Positions 24,722 through 33,939 of a DNA stretch of 63,568 nucleotides are shown here, in pieces (positions within the stretch are counted from its first letter, which is position 1; every line of letters starts with the position of its first letter). Made by a program: the position numbers and the translations under genes. Source of the DNA: Lachnoanaerobaculum saburreum DSM 3986 (GTDB lineage Bacteria; Bacillota; Clostridia; Lachnospirales; Lachnospiraceae); NCBI RefSeq assembly GCF_000185385.1, contig NZ_GL622296.1, positions 1,482,671-1,546,238 on the forward strand. The letters run 5' to 3'. The notes under the pieces were generated by a model. The model saw only the letters and a program-made list of their open reading frames with translations, did no database searches and had not been told where the DNA came from.

Positions 24722-26593
24722 ATGCATAGAGAGAATGTAAAGTATCTAAAGCTACTTAAACAAAATTACGGGTCAAGTCAGGCAGTGATCAGAGAGATTA
24801 TCAATCTGTCCGCCATCACAAATCTGCCAAAGGGAACAGAGTTTTTTTTGAGTGATATACATGGTGAATATGAAGCTTTTTTACATATAATGAATAATTG
24901 TTCAGGTGTAATAAAAGAAAAGGTTGATTTGATATTCACTGATACTTTGTCGGAGTTTGACAGACAGGAACTTTGTACTCTTATATACTATCCAAGTGAG
25001 AAGATGACTATGCTTGCTGAAACAGGTAAGATAGATGCCGACTGGTACTCTATGACATTGAATCATCTGATAATGCTTGCCAGGTTACTTTCACAAAAGT
25101 ATACAAGATCAAAGGTTCGAAAAGCATTGCCGAAGGATTATGCATATATTATTGATGAGCTTTTGCATGCACAAAAGAATGAAGATACAAATAAAGTAAG
25201 TTATCATAGACATATTTTACAGACTATCATTGACTTGGAGGATGCGGATGAGTTCATTATAGCACTTTCAGCACTGATAAAGAGACTTGCAGTAGATCAT
25301 TTGCATTTGGTGGGAGATGTCTTTGACAGAGGCGGACAGGCGGACAGGATAATGGATTTGCTTATGAAGTATCATTCCATGGATATTGAATGGGGCAATC
25401 ACGATATTCTTTGGATGGGTGCGGCATGCGGTAATGACGCTTGTATCTGTAATGTTATCAGAAACAATCTGAAGTATGGAAATGTGGAAATTTTAGAGAA
25501 CGGATATGGTATAAGCCTTAGACCGCTTATTACTTTTGGAATGAGTAAGTATGGGATAGAGGACGGTATACAAGCGGCACTTGCAGCTGTTAAGGTGATT
25601 CTTTTTAAAGTGGAAGGTCAGCTTATAAAAAGACATCCGGAGTATGAGATGGACAGCAGACTGCTTTTGGAACATATAAATATTGATAAGGGTACTGTGG
25701 CTATAGACGGTGTAGAGACAAAACTAAAGACAAATCTGTTTCCTACACTTGATATAAATGACCCGTATAAGTTGACTGATGAAGAAAATGATATTATACT
25801 GAAATTACATAGAAGTTTTGTTTCAGGTCAAAGATTGAACAAGCATATACAGTTTTTGTATGATAAGGGAAGTATGTACAATGTTTACAACAGAAACTTG
25901 ATTTATCATGGTTGTGTGCCTGTGGATGAAAACGGTACATTTGATATGCTTTTTATAGACGGTAATTACTATCATGGCAAGTCTTTGTTTGATATATGTG
26001 ATAAAAAGGCCAGAGCGGCTTATGCAGACAATCCAAGTATGGATGATGTAGACTTTATGTGGTTTCTGTGGGGTGGAGAAAAGTCACCGCTTTGCGGCAG
26101 AATGGTAAAGACTTTTGAGAGAGATTATGTGGCGGATAAGAGCTTTTGGAAAGAACCTTCCAATCCATATTACAGCAGATACTATGATGAAAGCTTCTGT
26201 TGTCAGATTCTACATGAATTCGGTCTATATGATGCACATTCTCATATAATAAATGGTCATACACCTGTTCATGCCATTGACGGTGAAGATCCTGTCAGAG
26301 CAAACGGAAGGCTGTTTGTAATAGATGGCGGATTTTGTCGTGCTATGAACAAGACTACAGGTATTGCAGGCTATACACTGATATTTAATTCACATGGACT
26401 TAGGCTGAAGGCACATACTCCTTTCACCTCCGTAGAGGATGCCCTGATAAACAATACAGATATAAAATCGGAGTCTGAGGTAATAGAAAAAGATACATAT
26501 CGTATGTTTGTAAAGGATACGGATATCGGAAAACAGATGCTTGAGGATATAGCGGATCTTAAGATGCTGCTTGAGAATTATAGGAAGCTGTAA
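24722..26593 (+). CDS. fbp: Fructose-1,6-bisphosphatase class III
   Basis: This 623-aa enzyme converts fructose 1,6-bisphosphate to fructose 6-phosphate in gluconeogenesis and belongs to the Firmicutes class III, built on a metallophosphoesterase fold. Metal motifs are FLSDIHGEYEAF (D45, H47), LVGDVFDRGGQADRIMDLL and EWGNHDILWMGA, with a late IINGHTPVHA. The length of 623 is close to the family norm (about 640-670). GGGGGT sits before the ATG, 17 bases after the VanW stop, so it probably shares that promoter. Confidence 0.95.
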   Translation: MHRENVKYLKLLKQNYGSSQAVIREIINLSAITNLPKGTEFFLSDIHGEYEAFLHIMNNCSGVIKEKVDLIFTDTLSEFDRQELCTLIYYPSEKMTMLAETGKIDADWYSMTLNHLIMLARLLSQKYTRSKVRKALPKDYAYIIDELLHAQKNEDTNKVSYHRHILQTIIDLEDADEFIIALSALIKRLAVDHLHLVGDVFDRGGQADRIMDLLMKYHSMDIEWGNHDILWMGAACGNDACICNVIRNNLKYGNVEILENGYGISLRPLITFGMSKYGIEDGIQAALAAVKVILFKVEGQLIKRHPEYEMDSRLLLEHINIDKGTVAIDGVETKLKTNLFPTLDINDPYKLTDEENDIILKLHRSFVSGQRLNKHIQFLYDKGSMYNVYNRNLIYHGCVPVDENGTFDMLFIDGNYYHGKSLFDICDKKARAAYADNPSMDDVDFMWFLWGGEKSPLCGRMVKTFERDYVADKSFWKEPSNPYYSRYYDESFCCQILHEFGLYDAHSHIINGHTPVHAIDGEDPVRANGRLFVIDGGFCRAMNKTTGIAGYTLIFNSHGLRLKAHTPFTSVEDALINNTDIKSESEVIEKDTYRMFVKDTDIGKQMLEDIADLKMLLENYRKL

Positions 26594-26660
26594 AGTGAAG
26601 TATTCAGTTAACAGTTACAGAGCATGAAATAATATGTTAATTTAAGAAAGGATCAATCAT

Positions 26661-27005
26661 ATGAAAGAAAGTATAGTAAAGGCGGTAAAGGAAATGATAG
26701 AGGCACCAAGCTGCTGTCCTGAACTGGAAACAGCAGGTGAGGTTTGGCTTGAATCACTTGGTACAGATGCTGAAATTTCCGCTACAAAGGCATTGATAGC
26801 AGAGGCAAAGGCTGATATATGCACTATTGATAATGTGTATGAGCTGTTTGTATCTGATGAAGGCAAGAAGATGTTTGGTGAGGATAAGGCAAGGGAGCTT
26901 GCAGAGCATGCCAAAGAAGTAAAGGCGGCGGGAAAAGAGTACTGTGACTGTGGTGCCTGTACCGGTGCAAAGTTTGTGATAGATCATGAGAGTGAGATGT
27001 TATAA
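26661..27005 (+). CDS. Small cysteine-rich protein of unknown function
   Basis: The 114-aa acidic, mostly helical protein has a Cys pair near the start (APSCCPEL, C18-C19) and a CDCGAC cluster near the end (C94, C96, C99). The middle is rich in Ala, Glu and Lys. AAGAAAGGAT precedes the ATG. Four or five cysteines at the two ends suggest metal or redox function, for example an iron-sulfur or zinc site formed when the termini meet; that is inference. Similar small proteins in Lachnospiraceae are, to my recollection, sometimes labelled Hsp90-like, which nothing in this sequence supports. Confidence 0.7.
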   Translation: MKESIVKAVKEMIEAPSCCPELETAGEVWLESLGTDAEISATKALIAEAKADICTIDNVYELFVSDEGKKMFGEDKARELAEHAKEVKAAGKEYCDCGACTGAKFVIDHESEML

Positions 27006-27026
27006 TTAATTTAAAAAGTGAAAAAA

Positions 27027-27062
27027 GCCGCTAAAATTGATGAAAATATTGATTTTAGCGGC
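27027..27062 (-). terminator. Strong hairpin, T run only on the minus strand
   Basis: GCCGCTAAAAT (27027-27037) pairs perfectly with ATTTTAGCGGC (27052-27062). Six A precede it, so on the minus strand it is followed by six T and would work as an intrinsic terminator in that direction. On the plus strand no T run follows. Confidence 0.6.
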
Positions 27063-27073
27063 GTATAAAAATG

Positions 27074-27122
27074 GACTTACCATCCTGTATAAATTTTTAT
27101 TACATGGTGTTAAGTCTTTTTT
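27074..27122 (+). terminator. Probable terminator after the cysteine-rich gene
   Basis: GACTTA (27074-27079) plus CCAT pairs with ATGG and TAAGTC (27111-27116) with a 3-base bulge and a long loop, followed by six T. It is weaker than the preceding hairpin but has the right polarity. Confidence 0.5.
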
Positions 27123-27170
27123 GTATTTAAAAATATGCAATAAATATAGTAGTTTGAGGCCATCTTAGAT

Positions 27171-27198
27171 TTGATATTTAAAAAAAAACATGATATAA
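27171..27198 (+). promoter_or_regulatory. Predicted promoter for asrABC
   Basis: TTGATA at 27171-27176, 16 bases, TATAAT at 27193-27198 with TGA upstream (extended -10). The leader to asrA would be about 110 bases. Confidence 0.65.
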
Positions 27199-27250
27199 TT
27201 TCTTTGTATACAGTGATAATAATTTATCAATGTTAATATTGATGTTTGTT

Positions 27251-27287
27251 ATTACAATTCTTTACTAAAATAGGAAAGAATTGTAAT
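27251..27287 (+). promoter_or_regulatory. 13-bp perfect inverted repeat in the asr leader
   Basis: ATTACAATTCTTT (27251-27263) and AAAGAATTGTAAT (27275-27287) are perfect complements with an 11-base spacer. The right arm ends 18 bases before the RBS of asrA. No T run follows, so it is not a terminator. It may be a repressor site or an RNA hairpin controlling sulfite reductase expression. Confidence 0.65.
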
Positions 27288-27316
27288 ACAAGTTGGCTCA
27301 GAATGAAGGAGAAAGT

Positions 27317-28369
27317 ATGGGGAAAAGGGGTTTTATATTTTCACCCGGTGGATTCAATAGTGTAATTAAAGAGTTATCAAAGAAATACCTTATATACGCA
27401 CCTGTGCTCAAGGTGGGTGAAGGCAGGTTTACAGATACTGATGTTGTCAGATACGATTTCGTAAATGAAGTTGCAGATATTGAACTTGAGAAGAAGTCTG
27501 ATTATTCATTTAAGGAGATTCTAACTCCACTTTCACAGACATTATTTTTCTTTACGGAAAATGATGTGAAGGAAGCAAATATAGATGAGAGAGAGACCTT
27601 AGTATTCTTAAGAAGCTGTGACCTTAATGCGCTAAAAAGACTTGATCAGATTTATCTTAAAAACGGCAGAGAAGAAGACTATTTCTATGCCCGTATCAGA
27701 GATAAAGTAAAGTTTGTTCTTATGGGATGTGAGCATTCATATGAGGATTGTTTTTGCGTAGATATGGGTACTAATAGAGCAGATGACCTTGATTTCAGTT
27801 TTTCGGTTGACTACATTGATAATAAGTTCAAATGTCGACTTAAGGATGAGAATCTTAGTTTGGTATTTGCAAATAATGCTCTAAAAGAAGAGGAGGTTAT
27901 TCCGGGATTTGTAACTGAGAATGATACGAAAGTGAAGTTACCGAAAGATGTACCGCTTTCAATATTTACATCCGATATGTGGGATGAATATACTGCAAGA
28001 TGTATAGGATGCGGAAGATGTAATTATGTCTGTCCTACCTGTACCTGCTATACAATGCAGGATGTATATTATACAGACAACGGTAAGGTGGGTGAGAGAA
28101 GAAGAGTCAATGCTTCATGTATGGTAGACGGCTATACAAATGTAGCAGGCGGCGGAGAATACAGAAAGAAACATGGAGATCGTATGAGATTTAAGACTAT
28201 GCACAAGATCTATGACTTTAGAAAGCGATTCGGCTACAATATGTGTGTAGGTTGCGGCAGATGCGATACCGTATGTCCGGAGTATATTTCATTCTCAAAT
28301 ATTATTAATAAAGTAACGGCAGAGATAGCTAAGACAGATGAATTAAAAGAGGTGCAAAGTGAGAACTAA
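27317..28369 (+). CDS. asrA: Anaerobic sulfite reductase subunit A
   Basis: The 350-aa subunit carries two [4Fe-4S] ferredoxin clusters: CIGCGRCNYVCPTCTC (from C229) and CVGCGRCDTVCPEY (from C310). It passes electrons from ferredoxin or another donor toward AsrC. An N-terminal domain of about 220 residues has further cysteines (LRSCDLNAL, MGCEHSYEDCFC). I chose the ATG at 27317 behind AAGGAGA at 27306-27312; the open frame extends 8 codons upstream to a TTG without a site. It is the first gene of asrABC, known from Salmonella and Clostridium, which reduces sulfite to sulfide. Confidence 0.93.
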   Translation: MGKRGFIFSPGGFNSVIKELSKKYLIYAPVLKVGEGRFTDTDVVRYDFVNEVADIELEKKSDYSFKEILTPLSQTLFFFTENDVKEANIDERETLVFLRSCDLNALKRLDQIYLKNGREEDYFYARIRDKVKFVLMGCEHSYEDCFCVDMGTNRADDLDFSFSVDYIDNKFKCRLKDENLSLVFANNALKEEEVIPGFVTENDTKVKLPKDVPLSIFTSDMWDEYTARCIGCGRCNYVCPTCTCYTMQDVYYTDNGKVGERRRVNASCMVDGYTNVAGGGEYRKKHGDRMRFKTMHKIYDFRKRFGYNMCVGCGRCDTVCPEYISFSNIINKVTAEIAKTDELKEVQSEN

Positions 28370-29150
28370 TCCTTATATTCCGTTTCCATCAAAGATTTTA
28401 GATGTTATTAAGCATACAAAAAAAGAATATACCTTCAAAATGGAGTTTTATGGCGATGTAAAGCCGGGACAGTTCTTTGAGGTGTCAATCCCAAAGTTCG
28501 GTGAGGCTCCTATATCTGTAAGCGGTATTACAGATAACAGTGTAGATTTGACTATCCGTAAAGTGGGTAGGGTTACAGATGAGGTATTTGAAAATTATAT
28601 AGGAGATACTTTATTTCTTCGCGGACCTTACGGTAACGGCTTTGATATAGGCAAGTATACATACGGTGAGTGTGTGGTGGTAGCCGGAGGCACAGGTGTT
28701 TCTCCTGTTCGCGGTGTTATCAATGCACTTGCTGCAAGTGCCGATTCTAAAGATAAACATGTAATACTTGGATTTAGAAGTCCTTCAGATATGCTCTTTA
28801 GAGATGATATTGCTGATTGGGAAAATAATATTGATCTTATTTTGACAATGGATAAAGAAGCCGAGGGATATACAGGAAATGTAGGTCTTGTAACCAAGTT
28901 TATTCCGGAACTTAAGCTGAAAGATATTGAATCTGCACAGGCTGTAGTGGTCGGACCGCCTCCAATGATGAAGTTTTCCGTAATAGAGCTTTTAAAGCTT
29001 GGATTTAAAGAGGAGAACATCTGGGTTTCTTATGAAAGAAAGATGTGTTGCGGTATCGGAAAATGTGGACATTGTAAGGTAAATGACACTTACATCTGTT
29101 TAGACGGTCCTGTATTTAACTATGTGGACAGTAAGACTTTGATTGATTAG
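28359..29150 (+). CDS. asrB: Anaerobic sulfite reductase subunit B (FAD/NAD-binding)
   Basis: The 263-aa protein belongs to the ferredoxin-NADP reductase-like group. A FAD-binding barrel (about 1-95, RGPYGNGFDIG) precedes the NAD-binding domain (GGTGVSPVRGVINAL near 108-122, VVGPPPMMKF near 207-216). A [2Fe-2S] cluster is bound by CCGIGKCGHCK ... C near 230-247. It takes electrons from NADH for AsrA/AsrC. The start is GTG at 28359, overlapping the asrA end by 11 bases, behind AAAAGAGG. Confidence 0.93.
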   Translation: MRTNPYIPFPSKILDVIKHTKKEYTFKMEFYGDVKPGQFFEVSIPKFGEAPISVSGITDNSVDLTIRKVGRVTDEVFENYIGDTLFLRGPYGNGFDIGKYTYGECVVVAGGTGVSPVRGVINALAASADSKDKHVILGFRSPSDMLFRDDIADWENNIDLILTMDKEAEGYTGNVGLVTKFIPELKLKDIESAQAVVVGPPPMMKFSVIELLKLGFKEENIWVSYERKMCCGIGKCGHCKVNDTYICLDGPVFNYVDSKTLID

Positions 29151-29161
29151 AGAGGTGAATA

Positions 29162-30133
29162 ATGGATATAAATGTAAAAAAACTGAAGAAAAACGCCTTT
29201 CGTGTATCCAAAGTGCGTGGTGAGACGGCATCAAGAATAAGAATGCCCGGTGGGTATATAGATGCTGAAAGTATGAAAAGAATATCTGAAATTGCAGATA
29301 AATACGGCAATGGAAGTATCTTTATCACAAACCGACAGGGTGTGGAGATTCCGGGTATTAAGATTACAGATATGGATGCTGTAAATAAGGAAATTCAGCT
29401 TATCATTGATCATGAGAGTACAAATCAGGAAAGGAGAGACACAGGTTATGCCGCTTCAGGAACCAGAAATGTGGTAGCCTGTCCGGGAAAGAGACTTTGT
29501 CCTTACGGTAACTATGACACTACCGAATTTGCAAGGAAGATGGAAAAGCAAATTTTCCCAAACAATCTGCACTTTAAGGTGGCTTTTACAGGTTGCTCAA
29601 ATGACTGTGCAAAAGTTCGTATGAATGACTTCGGAATAATGGGAATGACAATGCCGCAGTATAATCCTGACAGATGTGTAACTTGTGAGGCCTGTGTGAA
29701 AGGTTGTAAGCAAAAGAGTGTTGAAGCTCTTAGAGTGGTAAACGGCAAGATTGAAAGAAATACTGAAAAATGTATCGGTTGCGGTGTATGTATCACCGTC
29801 TGCCCTACCAGAGCATGGACCAGAAGTAAGGAGAAATATTTTCGTCTTGTATTACTTGGAAGAACAGGAAAAAAGAACCCAAGGCTTGCAGAGGACTTTA
29901 TTAAATGGGTGGATGAGGACAGTATTCTAAAAATTGTAAAGAATGCCTATGCCTATGTTGAGAGATATATTGATACAAATGCACCTGACGGAAAAGAACA
30001 TGTTGGCTACATAGTAGATAGGACCGGTTTTGAAGAGTTTTATAAATGGATTATGGAAGGTGTGATTTTAGGACCTGATGCGGAAGTTGCAAAAACTATG
30101 TATTGGGGCGGAAAACATTACGACCATGAATAG
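29162..30133 (+). CDS. asrC: Anaerobic sulfite reductase subunit C (siroheme)
   Basis: The 323-aa catalytic subunit has the siroheme-[4Fe-4S] signature CPGKRLCPYGNY and GCSNDCAKVRMNDFG (about 104-160), where C-x5-C and C-x3-C bind the coupled cluster. Two more ferredoxin motifs follow: CVTCEACVKGCKQKS (about 173) and CIGCGVCITVCPTRAW (about 204). AGAGAGGTGAAT precedes the ATG, 11 bases after asrB. It performs six-electron reduction of sulfite to sulfide. The whole operon is complete. Confidence 0.93.
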   Translation: MDINVKKLKKNAFRVSKVRGETASRIRMPGGYIDAESMKRISEIADKYGNGSIFITNRQGVEIPGIKITDMDAVNKEIQLIIDHESTNQERRDTGYAASGTRNVVACPGKRLCPYGNYDTTEFARKMEKQIFPNNLHFKVAFTGCSNDCAKVRMNDFGIMGMTMPQYNPDRCVTCEACVKGCKQKSVEALRVVNGKIERNTEKCIGCGVCITVCPTRAWTRSKEKYFRLVLLGRTGKKNPRLAEDFIKWVDEDSILKIVKNAYAYVERYIDTNAPDGKEHVGYIVDRTGFEEFYKWIMEGVILGPDAEVAKTMYWGGKHYDHE

Positions 30134-30203
30134 GCTTTTTGTTTAAAAACAAAAACAAGGCTTATTGTATGAAGAATAGTACACAAAATACAATGTTTAT
30201 CAT

Positions 30204-30231
30204 TTGCATTTATTTTTTAAATTGGTATAAT
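30204..30231 (+). promoter_or_regulatory. Predicted promoter for nifJ
   Basis: TTGCAT at 30204-30209, 16 bases, TATAAT at 30226-30231 with TGG upstream (extended -10). Between asrC and this promoter there is an AT-only hairpin but no convincing terminator. Confidence 0.6.
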
Positions 30232-30288
30232 GATGAATGAAAAATAATGATAAATTATTATAAATAATTACTTAGTAGGAGGAATAAA

Positions 30289-33200
30289 ATGGCTAAGAGA
30301 CAAATGAAAACCATGGATGGTAATCAGGCAGCCGCTCATGCATCATATGCTTATACTGATGTTGCTGCAATTTACCCAATAACACCATCATCTGTCATGG
30401 CAGAGCACACCGATGAGTGGGCAACAGATGGTAGAAAGAATATTTTCGGCCAAACTGTTCAGGTAACAGAAATGCAATCAGAGGCAGGTGCTGCGGGTGC
30501 AGTTCATGGTTCTCTTTCAGCCGGAGCTTTAACAACAACTTATACAGCTTCACAGGGCCTTCTTCTTATGATCCCTAATATCTATAAGATGGCAGGAGAG
30601 CAGCTTCCGGGAGTTATCAATGTTTCCGCTCGTGCTATTGCAACACATGCGCTCAGCATCTTTGGAGATCATTCAGATGTTTACGCTTGTCGTCAGACAG
30701 GTGCTGCGATGCTTTGCTCATCATCGGTTCAGGAGGTTATGGACTTAACACCTGTTGCTCACCTTGCGGCATTAAAAGGAAAAGTTCCGTTTATCAACTT
30801 CTTTGACGGTTTCAGAACATCACATGAAATTCAGAAAATTGAAACTTGGGATTATGCAGATCTTAAGGATATGGCCGATATGGATGCAATCAATGCTTTC
30901 AGAAAGCATGCACTTAATCCGAATCGTCCTGTAGAGAGAGGTTCGGCACAGAACCCTGACATCTTCTTCCAGGTAAGAGAAGCCAGCAATCCTTACTATG
31001 ATGCATTGCCTGCAATTGTTCAGGAGTATATGGACAAGGTTAATGCTAAGATCGGTACAGATTATAAACTGTTTAACTACTATGGTGATCCTAATGCTGA
31101 GGTAATCATTATCGCTATGGGTTCGGTTAATGATACAATAGAAGAGACAATTGACTATCTTGAAAAGAAAGGTGAGAAAGTCGGAGTTGTCAAGGTAAGA
31201 CTTTACAGACCGTTCAGTGCAGAGGCACTTGTAAATGCTATACCTGACAGTGTTAAGAGAATTGAAGTACTTGACAGAACAAAGGAGCCGGGATCACTTG
31301 GCGAGCCGCTTTGGCTTGATGTTGTTGCAGCACTTAAGGGAACTAAATTTGATGCCGTTCCTGTATTCAGCGGCAGATACGGCCTTGGTTCAAAGGATAC
31401 AACACCTGCACAGATCGTTGCAACATTCCATAATACAGAGAAGAAGAGATTTACTATCGGTATAAATGATGATGTTACACATCTTTCACTTGAACAGGGT
31501 CCTGCCATTGTTACTACGCCTGAGGGAACTACAAACTGTAAGTTCTGGGGTCTTGGTGCAGACGGTACGGTAGGTGCCAACAAGAATTCTATCAAGATTA
31601 TAGGTGATAATACAGATATGTATGCACAGGCATACTTTGACTATGATTCAAAGAAGTCGGGCGGTATTACAATGAGCCACCTGCGTTTCGGTAAGAAGCC
31701 GATTAAATCAACATATCTTATTCATAAGGCAAACTTTGTAGCTTGTCATAATCCTGCATATATAAGAAAGTACAATATGGTACAGGAGCTTGTTGACGGA
31801 GGTACATTCTTACTTAACTGTGCATGGAGTGATGCCGAGCTTGAAGAGCATATCCCGGGACAGGTTAAGAAGTATATCCATGATCACAAGATTAACTTCT
31901 ATACAATTGACGGTGTAAAGATCGGTATTGCTACAGGTATGGGACCTACAAGAATTAATACAATTCTTCAGTCGGCATTCTTTAAGCTTTCAGCAATCAT
32001 TCCTGAGGAGCAGGCAATTGACCTTATGAAGAAGGCTGCCGAGAAGACCTACGGAAGAAAAGGTGAGGATGTAGTTAAGAAGAACTGGGCAGCTATAGAA
32101 GAAGGTGCCAAGAACGTTCATAAGGTGGAGGTTCCTGCAAGCTGGGCTGATGCAAAGGATGAAGGACTTGACTATAAGGTGCATACAGAGGGTAGAGAGG
32201 ATGCAATTAAGTTTGCCAACACAATTCAAACAGCTGTAAGCGCACAAGAGGGTAACAATCTTCCGGTATCTGCATTTACTGATTATGTTGACGGCACAAC
32301 ACCGTCAGGAACATCCGCATATGAGAAACGTGGTATTGCCGTAAATATGCCTATCTGGAACAGTGAAAACTGTATTCAATGTGGATTCTGTTCATATGTA
32401 TGTCCACATGCCGTTATCAGAACAATTGCTCTTACAGAGGATGAGGCTGATAATGCACCTGAGGGTATGAGTGTACTTCCTATGACAGGAATGCCGAACT
32501 ACAAGTTTACAGTAGCCGTATCTGCACTTGACTGTACAGGTTGCGGTTCTTGTGCTAATGTATGTCCGGGTAAGAAGGGAAATAAGGCTCTTACAATGCA
32601 GAGTATGCCTGAGAATGTTCACAGACAGGAATGGTTTGATTATGCAAATGCAACACCTGAAAAGCCTGAAGTTATTGCCAAGTTTAAAGAAACAACAGTT
32701 AAGGGTTCACAGTACAAGAAGCCTTTACTTGAGTTCTCGGGAGCTTGTGCAGGTTGTGGTGAGACACCTTATGCCAGACTTATTACACAGTTATTCGGTG
32801 ACAGAATGTATATTGCAAATGCTACAGGATGTACATCAATTTGGGGTAACTCTTCACCTTCAACACCTTATACAGTAAACGCCAAGGGACATGGTCCTGT
32901 TTGGTCAAACTCATTATTTGAGGACAATGCAGAGTTCGGTTACGGTATGTTCCTTGCAAATGAGGCGATCAGAAAGGGTCTTAAAGAAAAGGTGGAGGCT
33001 GTTGCCGATAACGGATCAGATGAGCTTAAGGCGGCAGCTAAAGACTATCTTGACACCTTTACAGTCGGTGCTCTCAATGGAAGTGCAACAGACAGACTTG
33101 TAGCTGAACTTGAGAAGCTTGATACACCTGAGGCTAAGGAGATACTTGACAACAAGGAGTTCTTATCAAAGAAGAGCCAGTGGATATTCGGTGGTGACGG

Positions 33201-33816
33201 TTGGGCTTACGATATCGGTTTCGGCGGTCTTGACCATGTAATCGCAAGCGGTAAGGATGTAAACATCATGGTATTTGATACAGAGGTTTACTCAAATACA
33301 GGCGGACAGAGCTCAAAGTCAACAAAGACAGGTGCTGTAGCACAGTTTGCCGCCGGCGGTAAGGATACAAAGAAGAAGGATCTTGCAAGTATTGCAATGA
33401 GCTACGGATATGTATATGTGGCACAGATAGCTATGGGTGCCGATTACAATCAGACTGTTAAGGCACTTGCCGAGGCTGAAGCTTATCCGGGTCCGTCACT
33501 TATTATCGCATATTCTCCATGTATCAACCATGGTATCAAGAAGGGTATGAGCAAGGCTATGACTGAGGAGAAACTTGCAGTTGAGGCAGGTTACTGGAAC
33601 AACTTCAGATTCAATCCTGCCGCAGAGAACAAGTTTACTTTGGACTCTAAGGCACCTACAGGTGACTACCAAGAGTTCCTTAAGGGTGAGGTTCGTTATG
33701 CATCTCTTGCACTTAAGGATCCTGAGAGAGCAACTAAACTCTTTGAAAAGAATGAGGAAGATGCTAAGGAAAGATTTACATACTTAGAGAAGCTTGTAAC
33801 TCTTTATTCAAAATAA
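30289..33816 (+). CDS. nifJ: Pyruvate:ferredoxin (flavodoxin) oxidoreductase
   Basis: The 1175-aa homodimeric enzyme converts pyruvate and CoA to acetyl-CoA, CO2 and reduced ferredoxin. Domain I has YPITPSSVMAEHTDEW (about 30-45). Two ferredoxin clusters are CIQCGFCSYVCPHAV and CTGCGSCANVCPGKKG (about 697-770). The TPP domain has GACAGCGETPY, GDGWAYDIGFGGLDH and DTEVYSNTGGQ. The full length is typical of the single-chain PFOR. TAGGAGGAATAA precedes the ATG. Codon use is more biased to common codons (GGT, GCA, CTT) than elsewhere, which fits high expression. Its ferredoxin could feed the neighbouring AsrABC, although that enzyme can use NADH through AsrB. Confidence 0.96.
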   Translation: MAKRQMKTMDGNQAAAHASYAYTDVAAIYPITPSSVMAEHTDEWATDGRKNIFGQTVQVTEMQSEAGAAGAVHGSLSAGALTTTYTASQGLLLMIPNIYKMAGEQLPGVINVSARAIATHALSIFGDHSDVYACRQTGAAMLCSSSVQEVMDLTPVAHLAALKGKVPFINFFDGFRTSHEIQKIETWDYADLKDMADMDAINAFRKHALNPNRPVERGSAQNPDIFFQVREASNPYYDALPAIVQEYMDKVNAKIGTDYKLFNYYGDPNAEVIIIAMGSVNDTIEETIDYLEKKGEKVGVVKVRLYRPFSAEALVNAIPDSVKRIEVLDRTKEPGSLGEPLWLDVVAALKGTKFDAVPVFSGRYGLGSKDTTPAQIVATFHNTEKKRFTIGINDDVTHLSLEQGPAIVTTPEGTTNCKFWGLGADGTVGANKNSIKIIGDNTDMYAQAYFDYDSKKSGGITMSHLRFGKKPIKSTYLIHKANFVACHNPAYIRKYNMVQELVDGGTFLLNCAWSDAELEEHIPGQVKKYIHDHKINFYTIDGVKIGIATGMGPTRINTILQSAFFKLSAIIPEEQAIDLMKKAAEKTYGRKGEDVVKKNWAAIEEGAKNVHKVEVPASWADAKDEGLDYKVHTEGREDAIKFANTIQTAVSAQEGNNLPVSAFTDYVDGTTPSGTSAYEKRGIAVNMPIWNSENCIQCGFCSYVCPHAVIRTIALTEDEADNAPEGMSVLPMTGMPNYKFTVAVSALDCTGCGSCANVCPGKKGNKALTMQSMPENVHRQEWFDYANATPEKPEVIAKFKETTVKGSQYKKPLLEFSGACAGCGETPYARLITQLFGDRMYIANATGCTSIWGNSSPSTPYTVNAKGHGPVWSNSLFEDNAEFGYGMFLANEAIRKGLKEKVEAVADNGSDELKAAAKDYLDTFTVGALNGSATDRLVAELEKLDTPEAKEILDNKEFLSKKSQWIFGGDGWAYDIGFGGLDHVIASGKDVNIMVFDTEVYSNTGGQSSKSTKTGAVAQFAAGGKDTKKKDLASIAMSYGYVYVAQIAMGADYNQTVKALAEAEAYPGPSLIIAYSPCINHGIKKGMSKAMTEEKLAVEAGYWNNFRFNPAAENKFTLDSKAPTGDYQEFLKGEVRYASLALKDPERATKLFEKNEEDAKERFTYLEKLVTLYSK

Positions 33817-33832
33817 TATAAATTAAAAATTA

Positions 33833-33860
33833 AGCCGGCATTAAGGTGCCGGCTCTTTTT
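33833..33860 (+). terminator. Intrinsic terminator after nifJ
   Basis: AGCCGGCA (33833-33840) and TGCCGGCT (33847-33854), 6-base loop, then C and five T. Confidence 0.9.
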
Positions 33861-33862
33861 GT

Positions 33863-33891
33863 GTTAAAATTTTTTATTTACTTGTTATAAT
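33863..33891 (+). promoter_or_regulatory. Possible promoter for the HerA-like gene and downstream operon
   Basis: TATAAT at 33886-33891 with TGT upstream (extended -10); the -35 is poor (GTTAAA at 33863-33868). A second weak candidate has TATAAA at 33916-33921. Confidence 0.4.
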
Positions 33892-33939
33892 TGTGAACTT
33901 GGGATAGAATAGAAGTATAAAGTTAGGCTAGGAGACGGT

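Noticed and set aside
26661-27005. Hsp90-like chaperone annotation
   Set aside because: The protein is 114 aa with no GHKL ATPase motifs; nothing supports a chaperone of that class.
30134-30180. AT-rich hairpin after asrC as a terminator
   Set aside because: The stem is made only of A-T runs and G-T-T-T pieces and no T run follows on the plus strand.
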